Assembly: GCA_902796515.1 (NCBI GenBank)
Contig: CADBOZ010000111.1
Span: forward strand, 1 to 41,118
Direction: 5' to 3'
Source: an uncultured bacterium
Lineage (GTDB): Bacteria > Cyanobacteriota > Vampirovibrionia > Gastranaerophilales > Gastranaerophilaceae
Length of the DNA: 41,118 nucleotides
Of this stretch, positions 32,261-39,321 are shown in pieces; position 1 is the stretch's first letter; each line of letters starts with the position of its first letter. The notes below the pieces were generated by a model. The model was given only the letters and a program-made list of their open reading frames with translations. It ran no database searches and was not told the origin of the DNA. Both the position numbers and the translations under genes were made by a program.

Positions 32261-33091
32261 TTATTTTCTCTCATGCATCCAGTGTTCTATATATGCTTTT
32301 TTAGTATTTTGATCATACGGCCCTGCGGAAACTCCGTCAAAAGTAACATAGGCATGAAATCTGTCACATTTCCTTAAATTTTTCATCATTTCTTTTTCTG
32401 TCATGCTCATATCACAAAACTGGTTTGGCCCTTTATTCGGCCCGTTTACATCGATAAAGACATCGGCACAGGAATAATATTCATAATAATAATTTTCAAC
32501 GCTACCGTTGTGTCTTTTGTCGTTGACTTTTAGATTATAAAGTACCGAGCTGTTTTGACATCCGTACTCTTTATCTGTAGTGTTAACAGCAAAAGAAAGT
32601 CCGTTTTCGGAAACAAGCCATGGTGATTGACCCGTTTCGTTATCAACCATATCTGACGGATCACCTAAAATATTATATTTGGATTTTGAAACTATCTTAT
32701 TTCCGTCGGCATCGCGAAGATAATTTCCGTCAGAATCCTTTTCATAACTATCCTTATGCCATCTTGCGCCTTTACGCAATTTGCAGTTGCTTTTTCCGAT
32801 ACGGGTATCACTGTTACAACTTTTATCTACATAACCGATAATAGGTAAATTCTTATTAAGCGTACCCCAGAGAATTTGTGCTTGTGATTCCGTGGGAGGC
32901 GGAACAATTCCCGCTTCACTCGCCGCTTCATATACCTTTTTAAACGCAAGGTTATAAGCGGTAATACGCTCTTTTGCAATAATGTTTAAACCGATTGTAG
33001 GTAGTATTAAAGCCATAATTGCGCCCATAAATATTGTTGCAATTATAAGTTCCGTTAAAGAAAAACCTGAATTTTTATTTTTAAACTTCAT
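32261..33091 (-). CDS. Prepilin-like protein 2 of the operon (276 aa)
   Basis: The leader MKFKNKNSG is followed by FSLTELIIATIFMGAIMALIL, a good prepilin cleavage site (Gly then Phe, Glu at +5). The body shares with its neighbour LWGTLNKNLPIIGY, SPWLVSENGLSFAVN, VDVNGPNKGPNQF-like (here DVNGPNKGPNQF) and DRFHAYVTFDGVSAGP. Several Cys residues (CNSDTRIGKSNC, YGCQ, YSCADV, DMS, RKC) may form disulfides in the periplasm. It is 16 nt downstream of prepilin 1 and 31 nt upstream of prepilin 3. Confidence 0.84.
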   Translation of the reverse strand: MKFKNKNSGFSLTELIIATIFMGAIMALILPTIGLNIIAKERITAYNLAFKKVYEAASEAGIVPPPTESQAQILWGTLNKNLPIIGYVDKSCNSDTRIGKSNCKLRKGARWHKDSYEKDSDGNYLRDADGNKIVSKSKYNILGDPSDMVDNETGQSPWLVSENGLSFAVNTTDKEYGCQNSSVLYNLKVNDKRHNGSVENYYYEYYSCADVFIDVNGPNKGPNQFCDMSMTEKEMMKNLRKCDRFHAYVTFDGVSAGPYDQNTKKAYIEHWMHERK

Positions 33092-33107
33092 ATTTTATAT
33101 CCGTATC

Positions 33108-33956
33108 TTAATGTGTACTTTTAGCTTTAGTTAAGAAATATTCGACCATACCTTTATTATCGGCATTAGAGTATGCGCCGAAAGAAATTTGTTTATTTGA
33201 GCCAATCCATATATCATATGTATCGGCAAACCTTGCTAAATCACGAAATCTGCTTTCTTCAATTATTCCGTCACCTTCACCGTTTAAGCCCTTAGCATCG
33301 AGAGTTTGATTGGGATTGGTATCAAGACCGTTTACATCAATAAGCACATACATGCAGCTGTTTTTTCTAAGGGCATCTCTTACATTTTTATCATCTTTTT
33401 TATGCAAAAAACCGAGAGTAGCGGTATCAGAACAATTGATTGATTTAGTGTCAACATATCTTACCGAAAAAGAAAGTCCGTTTGAAGTATTAATCCATGG
33501 ACTTACAGTCTTACTTTTATATTTATGAGTATCAGCGGAAGGGGTTCCGGCTGTAACACATCCTGAAGTACCGTTTTCGCACCATTCTATACTTGGATAA
33601 GCATTTGTACTGCCGACACTATAGCTTGAAACCGGCAATTTTGTACTTAAAATTTGCCACAAAACCTGCGCATTATGAGTATTTCTTTTGATTTCCGCAG
33701 GCTTAGGCGGCAATATCGAAACATCTGTCGGCGGTTGAGGAGCGATAATACCCCTACTTACTCCTGCATCTGACTTATCAAAATAATTATCCGCTTCAAT
33801 TAAAGCTTTATTTACAATCTCGTAAGCCGTATTATAAGCAACAGACCTCTCGTTTACAATCTTACTGTTCATCATATCGGGAATTGTAAGTATCGCAAGC
33901 ACACCCATAAATGTAGCCGCAATCATAATCTCAGCTAAAGAAAATGCTTTTTTCAT
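33108..33956 (-). CDS. Prepilin-like protein 1 of the operon (282 aa)
   Basis: First gene of the prepilin operon. The very short leader MKKA precedes FSLAEIMIAATFMGVLAILTI (cleavage after Ala, Glu at +5). The body is more divergent than in the other two: LWQILSTKLPVSSY, SPWINTSNGLSFSVRYVD, MYVLIDVNGLDTNPNQTLD and a proline-rich insert near residues 74-87. It keeps the Asn/Asp loop before the last strands, and has Cys pairs (WCENGTSGC). It is divergent from hydG. Confidence 0.82.
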   Translation of the reverse strand: MKKAFSLAEIMIAATFMGVLAILTIPDMMNSKIVNERSVAYNTAYEIVNKALIEADNYFDKSDAGVSRGIIAPQPPTDVSILPPKPAEIKRNTHNAQVLWQILSTKLPVSSYSVGSTNAYPSIEWCENGTSGCVTAGTPSADTHKYKSKTVSPWINTSNGLSFSVRYVDTKSINCSDTATLGFLHKKDDKNVRDALRKNSCMYVLIDVNGLDTNPNQTLDAKGLNGEGDGIIEESRFRDLARFADTYDIWIGSNKQISFGAYSNADNKGMVEYFLTKAKSTH

Positions 33957-33996
33957 AATAAAATTTAAAACTACCTCTTAATAAACTTTTAAGAAA

Positions 33997-34025
33997 ATTT
34001 TATATTTATCTGTAGGCAAAGTCAA
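33997..34025 (-). promoter_or_regulatory. Prepilin operon promoter
   Basis: TTGACT (34025-34020), a 17-bp spacer and TAAAAT (34002-33997) lie about 40 nt before the prepilin 1 ATG on the minus strand. Confidence 0.55.
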
Positions 34026-34056
34026 GGAATTAACACATAAATTACATCAATTTCGC

Positions 34057-34085
34057 TTGACTAAAATATATGCCTGCTGAATAAT
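34057..34085 (+). promoter_or_regulatory. hydG-hydF promoter
   Basis: TTGACT (34057-34062), a 17-bp spacer and AATAAT (34080-34085). GAGG precedes the hydG ATG at 34104. Confidence 0.45.
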
Positions 34086-34103
34086 ATTTAAGCGAGGTAA
34101 AAT

Positions 34104-35543
34104 ATGTACGACAAATTATCATCAAAAGCTGAAGAATTTATTAACAACGAAGAAATTCTTGAAACATTACAATATGCAAAAGAAAATAAAAATAATCTTG
34201 AACTAATAAATAAAATTTTAGAAAAAGCGGAGCCTAAAAAAAACGGTTCGGACATTTGTTGTTCGGGTCTAACTCACAGAGAAGCAAGCGTACTTCTTGA
34301 ATGCGAAGATAAGCAAATCTTAGAAAAGATATACAAGCTTGCAAATAAAATCAAACAAGCTTTTTACGGTGACAGAATAGTTATTTTTGCACCCTTGTAT
34401 TTATCAAATTATTGTGTAAACGGCTGTGTATATTGCCCTTATCACAGACAAAACACATCTATCCCGAGGAAAAAATTAACTCAGGAAGAAATCAAAAAAG
34501 AAGTTATAGCCCTTCAGGATATGGGGCACAAACGGCTTGCCCTTGAAACGGGTGAAGACCCCGTTAATAATCCGATAGAATATGTTTTAGAAAGTATTAA
34601 AACAATTTATTCAATAAAACACAAAAACGGAGCAATAAGAAGAGTAAATGTTAATATTGCGGCAACAACCGTTGAAAACTACAAAAAATTAAAAGAAGCA
34701 GGAATAGGCACATATATACTGTTTCAAGAAACATATCATAAAGAAAGCTATGAAAAACTTCATCCGACAGGGCCTAAAGCAAACTATGCATATCACACCG
34801 AAGCAATGGATAGAGCTATGACAGGCGGTATTGATGACGTCGGACTCGGAGTATTATTCGGTCTTGAAAGATATAAATATGAATTTGCAGGATTATTGAT
34901 GCATGCAGAGCATCTTGAGGCAAAATTCGGCGTAGGCCCGCACACAATATCTGTTCCGAGAGTAAAACATGCGGATGATATTGATCCGGATAAATTTGTA
35001 AACGGAATTGATGATGAAACGTTTAAAAAAATAGTTGCACTTACAAGAATTGCAGTTCCCTATACAGGCATCATAATTTCGACAAGAGAATCGCAAAAAA
35101 TAAGAGCTGAGTTGATTAATCTCGGAGTATCACAAGTTTCGGGAGCATCAAGAACAAGTGTCGGAGGATACTCGGAACAAGAACGTCCGCATGACACCGA
35201 ACAATTTGATGTATCTGACCAGAGAACACTTGACGAAGTTGTAAAATGGCTTATCGAATCAAATCACATTCCGTCTTTTTGTACCGCTTGCTACAGAGAA
35301 GGCCGCACCGGTGACAGATTTATGTCACTTTGTAAAACAGGTCAAATTCAAAACTGTTGTCATCCTAACGCATTAATTACTCTGAAAGAATTTCTGGAGG
35401 ATTACGCAACAAAAGAAACAAAAATCCTCGGAGATAAATTAATTCAGAAAAAAATTGATGTTATCGATAATGAAGCCGTAAAGAAAAAATTAATTGAAAA
35501 TTTAAGTGAAATTGAAAAGGGTAACAGAGATTTCAGATTTTAA
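34104..35543 (+). CDS. hydG: [FeFe]-hydrogenase maturase HydG (tyrosine lyase)
   Basis: HydG is a radical SAM enzyme that splits tyrosine to supply the CO and CN ligands of the H-cluster. The 479-residue protein has the SAM-cluster motif C-x3-C-x2-C (CVNGCVYCPY, Cys104/108/111). The C-terminal cluster motif C-x2-C-x22-C (CTACYREGRTGDRF then C in IQNCCHPN) separates HydG from ThiH. LALETGEDP and LFQETYHKESYEKLHPTGPK are further family segments. GAGG lies upstream of the ATG. hydF follows after 10 nt. HydE and the hydrogenase itself are not in the window. Confidence 0.96.
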   Translation: MYDKLSSKAEEFINNEEILETLQYAKENKNNLELINKILEKAEPKKNGSDICCSGLTHREASVLLECEDKQILEKIYKLANKIKQAFYGDRIVIFAPLYLSNYCVNGCVYCPYHRQNTSIPRKKLTQEEIKKEVIALQDMGHKRLALETGEDPVNNPIEYVLESIKTIYSIKHKNGAIRRVNVNIAATTVENYKKLKEAGIGTYILFQETYHKESYEKLHPTGPKANYAYHTEAMDRAMTGGIDDVGLGVLFGLERYKYEFAGLLMHAEHLEAKFGVGPHTISVPRVKHADDIDPDKFVNGIDDETFKKIVALTRIAVPYTGIIISTRESQKIRAELINLGVSQVSGASRTSVGGYSEQERPHDTEQFDVSDQRTLDEVVKWLIESNHIPSFCTACYREGRTGDRFMSLCKTGQIQNCCHPNALITLKEFLEDYATKETKILGDKLIQKKIDVIDNEAVKKKLIENLSEIEKGNRDFRF

Positions 35544-35553
35544 GGGAAATTAA

Positions 35554-36732
35554 ATGCTTACAAATACTCCAACATCGGAAAGAATTCATATCTCAATTTT
35601 CGGCAAAACAAATGCCGGCAAATCCAGTATATTTAATGCAATAACAAATCAAAATATCTCAATTGTTTCTGACATATCGGGAACTACGACCGATCCGGTT
35701 AAAAAAACAATGGAAATACTTCCGCTTGGCGCAGTTATAGTTTTTGACACAGCAGGAATTGATGACAACAGCGAACTTGGGCTAAAAAGATATCAAAAAA
35801 CACTGGAGGTATTAAATAAAACAGATATTGCACTTTTTGTGACAGATATAAATAAACAGCTTGAAAATTCGGAAAAAGAATTTATAGAAAAAATCAAATC
35901 CAAAAAAATCCCGTATTTAATTGTATACAACAAATCCGATGACAATAATTCCGAAAAAAACGGCAACGAGATTGAAACAAGTATTAAAACAGGAAAAAAC
36001 ATCGAACTTCTAAAAAATAAAATTGCGAACCTATCCCCAAAAAAAGAAAAATTTATAATATCGGACAGATTAAATAAATTTGATACGGTAATTCTTGTTA
36101 TTCCGATTGATGAATCAGCCCCGAAGGGCAGACTTATTTTACCGCAGCAGCTTGTGTTAAGAGAACTGCTCGATAAAATGTGTACCGTTATTTGTACTCA
36201 GCCGGATAATCTTAAAAACACTTTAAGAAATTTAAAAAATCCGCCGCAACTTGTTATAACAGACTCACAGGCATTTGGAATAATAAAAGAAATTGTACCG
36301 GAAACAATAAAATTAACTTCATTTTCAATATTATTTGCAAACTATAAAGGAGATTTAAAAACTCTTGTCGAAGGCGCAAAACATATCTTAAATCTAAAGG
36401 ATAATGATAAAGTCCTGATTTCCGAAGGATGCACACATCACCGACAATGTAATGATATAGGTACGGTTAAAATTCCGAAACTGATTAAAAATTTCACAAA
36501 TAAAAACATAGACTTTGATTTTACACAAGGCGGAGAGTTTCCCGATGACATTTCCAAATACAACCTAATAGTACACTGCGGAGGATGTATGTTAAACGAA
36601 CAAGAGATGAAATCAAGACTTAAAAAAATAACATCAAAAAACATTCCCGTTGTTAATTACGGAATTTTAATATCATACATTAACGGTATTTTGCCGAGAG
36701 CTTTGGAAATATTTCCTGAGATTATGATTTAG
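35554..36732 (+). CDS. hydF: [FeFe]-hydrogenase maturation GTPase HydF
   Basis: HydF is the scaffold on which the 2Fe subcluster is assembled before transfer to the hydrogenase. The 392-residue protein has a GTPase domain with P-loop GKTNAGKS (17-24), SGTTTDP (42-48), DTAGID (65-70) and NKSD. A dimerisation part follows, and the C-terminal cluster-binding motif CTHHRQC...HCGGC supplies the Cys ligands. AGGGAAAT precedes the ATG. The last 4 bp overlap the end of the convergent EF-hand gene. Confidence 0.95.
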   Translation: MLTNTPTSERIHISIFGKTNAGKSSIFNAITNQNISIVSDISGTTTDPVKKTMEILPLGAVIVFDTAGIDDNSELGLKRYQKTLEVLNKTDIALFVTDINKQLENSEKEFIEKIKSKKIPYLIVYNKSDDNNSEKNGNEIETSIKTGKNIELLKNKIANLSPKKEKFIISDRLNKFDTVILVIPIDESAPKGRLILPQQLVLRELLDKMCTVICTQPDNLKNTLRNLKNPPQLVITDSQAFGIIKEIVPETIKLTSFSILFANYKGDLKTLVEGAKHILNLKDNDKVLISEGCTHHRQCNDIGTVKIPKLIKNFTNKNIDFDFTQGGEFPDDISKYNLIVHCGGCMLNEQEMKSRLKKITSKNIPVVNYGILISYINGILPRALEIFPEIMI

Positions 36733-37268
36733 CCGAACACCTTATTTGATTTATCGGCAGAAGTTTCAGTGTCGTTAGCAACTGAAGACTCAACAAACAT
36801 TGACATTTGAGTAGGATTAACCTTTGGAAATTTATCTTTAACGTCTTTTATCTCTTCGTTAATTCTATATGCATTAATTTCACCCTGCGTAATTCTACCG
36901 TCGTGATTGGTGTCTATTTCATTAAAATTGGATAACACCGTATCCAATAAACTCGACATGTTACCTTGTCCGGCAACACATAATTGAGCAAGCTCATTAT
37001 ATGTCATGCCTTGAGTTTTTAATCTTGAAGCATAATTTGAAATATCGTCGGTGGATATCTTTCCGTCGCCGTCCAAATCTATATTGTTAAAATTATTCAG
37101 CATATAAGTTCTAAATGTTTGATTTACCGAATATTTAACGGAATCATTTTTAGGATTTAAAATGTTATCTAAAGTCAAACTCTTATTACCGTCAAGCAAA
37201 AGCAAATAGTTTGAATTTAATCCTGAAATCGCACCTGTAAATATACTATTACCTAATAAATTTGCCAT
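36729..37268 (-). CDS. EF-hand calcium-binding protein (179 aa)
   Basis: Two canonical EF-hand loops are visible: DLDGDGKISTDD (64-75; position 12 is Asp instead of the usual Glu) and DTNHDGRITQGE (119-130). They are separated by about 44 residues and flanked by helices (VNQTFRTYMLNNFNNI, LDTVLSNFNEI). The N-terminus (MANLLGNSIFTGAISGLNSN) is not a convincing signal peptide. GAGGTAATT precedes the ATG. Its partner is unknown; with the DxDxDG proteins it is the fourth calcium-type protein of the window without a signal peptide. Confidence 0.85.
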   Translation of the reverse strand: MANLLGNSIFTGAISGLNSNYLLLLDGNKSLTLDNILNPKNDSVKYSVNQTFRTYMLNNFNNIDLDGDGKISTDDISNYASRLKTQGMTYNELAQLCVAGQGNMSSLLDTVLSNFNEIDTNHDGRITQGEINAYRINEEIKDVKDKFPKVNPTQMSMFVESSVANDTETSADKSNKVFG

Positions 37269-37353
37269 AATTACCTCAAAATTTCATACTCTAGATAAAT
37301 TTAATGTTTTTTTTAAAAAAGTAAAACAGATATTTAGAGGATTTGTTAAATTT

Positions 37354-37390
37354 TTGCAATGAAAAATTTGAAATGCTAACATAAAATCAA
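37354..37390 (+). promoter_or_regulatory. GT-C gene promoter, leaderless type
   Basis: TTGCAA (37354-37359), a 17-bp spacer ending TGC, and TAACAT (37377-37382) lie 8 nt before the ATG at 37391. Confidence 0.55.
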
Positions 37391-39241
37391 ATGAAACTGA
37401 TCAAAAACAATATTGTTCTAATTTTAATTTTTATTTTGTGTATCGTATTAAGAATAAATGCCGACACTTTTTTTTCGGGCTACAATTACGATGAAATAGC
37501 AATAATGGGAGTTGCAAAAAGTTCTTTTCCTTTCGGAATAATCAAAAATCTTGCGCTTTTGGATTATCATGCGCCATTATATTACTTTATCGCACACTTT
37601 TTTACGTATATAAATGAGGAATGGCTCTGGCTTCGTTTATTAAATATACTTATAAATATTTTAAATATACAGTTGTTTTACAAAATAGGAAAATTAATAA
37701 GAGACAAAAAAACAGGTTATATTTTAGCATCACTGCTTTGTGTTAATCATTTATTCATAAGTCTTACCAATTATGTAAAATTTTATACGTTATGCTTTCT
37801 GATAGCTTCATTTTGCTGCTACTACCTTCTTAAGATTTTAAAAGAAAATAAAGGATATATAAAATTTGCCGCAGCCAATGCCTTCTTTTGCTACAGTGCC
37901 ACTTTTGGGTTTATCTTTGTGGGACTGGAATACATATACTTATATTTTGTTAAAAAAGAAAACACAAAAGATTTGATAAAATCAGCTCTTATTTCGTCAA
38001 TCGGTTTTCTTTTATATTTACCCGTTCTTGTTTTTCAGACGTATTATGCATTCAATAATATAATAAGTCCCCATGGCGGCGCTTATCAAAAGGTGGATTT
38101 TTATGCTATATATCAACTTTTTAACGACTATTTTACCCCGCTTCTTGATTACTCATTAAATACCGAAACACTTGATTTAGCCTCATTTTTAACCGATATA
38201 CTTCAATCGCTCGGAAAAAATTCCATGGATTGGATTTCGTTATTTGTAGTAATATTTTTATCTTTAATTCCGGTTATAATTGCGGTTTATCTGCTTATAA
38301 AGTTAAAAAACAAACACGTCAAACATCTGTTTAACATTGCCTTAATATACATTGTAATTTTTCTTTTGATGGTTGAGGTTAAAATTGTCGGGTACACTCC
38401 GATATACTTGTATCCTGCGGGATTGATTTTACTTATATCGGCAGGTGTGTCTTTAGCTGATTTAAAATCAAAAAAACTGCTGAGATTTATTTTTTTATAC
38501 CTGCTGTTGTCACAGCTTATAATTCCGAATTGTTATCCTGTTGAAAAAAGAACAAGAGAACAAGGTAACAGTAAGACATATTACTGTCTTGAAAAGTATT
38601 TTGAAGATAACAAGGATAACAGAATGTATATAATGACCGCGGGAGGAAGATTTGTTGAAAAATATTATAAAGAGAAAAATATATTTTCATTTGATTGCGA
38701 ACAAACGGGACTTACTCACAACAGAAAATTTATAACGCTTTTATACGGTAACGAAAATGTACAAAAACTGAATAAAAATAATATAACAACCGTATTGCCG
38801 GAGCTTATAAAAAAACCATGCGGAAAAGAATTTGAAGATTATATTATTGAAAACATAATCAATAAATTAAAATCCGGCGAAAAACTGACATATGTTATGA
38901 ATGTCGACGGGTGTACATTTCTGTTAAAAGATGAAGAAATCGCATCGGTCTTAAAGAAACCTTATATAAAAACATTAAGCGGATTTGACACAATAAGGAT
39001 GATGAACCAATTTCTACTTACACAATCAACTATGTCAGACATATCAACATCATACGCGAACAGTTGTCTTGTAAATATACTCGATAAAAATTTAAAAAGA
39101 ATTAAAATAGAACAATATATTGATGATATTGAAGGAAAATTTCATAAAACTTTTTCTACCGATGAATTTGCATATTCAACCGAATGGATTGGAAAGAATG
39201 CCATAAACGGCTGGGTATTTATTACATATACAAAAGAATAA
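37391..39241 (+). CDS. GT-C fold membrane glycosyltransferase (GT39/ArnT-like)
   Basis: This 616-residue multi-spanning protein has about nine to ten hydrophobic segments in residues 1-390 and a soluble C-terminal domain. Family marks are the Asp-Glu after the first span (GYNYDEIAIMG, catalytic pair of GT-C enzymes), HAPLYYFIAHFF and WLRLLNILINILNI. Such enzymes take a sugar from a polyprenyl-phosphate donor on the outer face of the inner membrane and put it on protein, lipid A or another glycan. The acceptor cannot be predicted. The C-terminal part contains TYVMNVDGCTFLLKDEE. No Shine-Dalgarno is seen. Confidence 0.78.
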   Translation: MKLIKNNIVLILIFILCIVLRINADTFFSGYNYDEIAIMGVAKSSFPFGIIKNLALLDYHAPLYYFIAHFFTYINEEWLWLRLLNILINILNIQLFYKIGKLIRDKKTGYILASLLCVNHLFISLTNYVKFYTLCFLIASFCCYYLLKILKENKGYIKFAAANAFFCYSATFGFIFVGLEYIYLYFVKKENTKDLIKSALISSIGFLLYLPVLVFQTYYAFNNIISPHGGAYQKVDFYAIYQLFNDYFTPLLDYSLNTETLDLASFLTDILQSLGKNSMDWISLFVVIFLSLIPVIIAVYLLIKLKNKHVKHLFNIALIYIVIFLLMVEVKIVGYTPIYLYPAGLILLISAGVSLADLKSKKLLRFIFLYLLLSQLIIPNCYPVEKRTREQGNSKTYYCLEKYFEDNKDNRMYIMTAGGRFVEKYYKEKNIFSFDCEQTGLTHNRKFITLLYGNENVQKLNKNNITTVLPELIKKPCGKEFEDYIIENIINKLKSGEKLTYVMNVDGCTFLLKDEEIASVLKKPYIKTLSGFDTIRMMNQFLLTQSTMSDISTSYANSCLVNILDKNLKRIKIEQYIDDIEGKFHKTFSTDEFAYSTEWIGKNAINGWVFITYTKE

Positions 39242-39257
39242 CTTGACACTTGTCAAG
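39242..39257. promoter_or_regulatory. Inverted repeat upstream of fusA, possible operator
   Basis: CTTGACA-CT-TGTCAAG is a 7-2-7 perfect palindrome just after the GT-C stop codon. It contains a TTGACA hexamer, but no -10 sits at proper distance; TAGAAT boxes occur at 39278 and 39288. It may be a regulator site. No T run follows, so it is not an intrinsic terminator. Confidence 0.3.
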
Positions 39258-39321
39258 ATACTTGTTTATGCGAAAATTAGAATAGATTAGAATTACCAAA
39301 TTAAGAAAAGGAAAATAAAAA

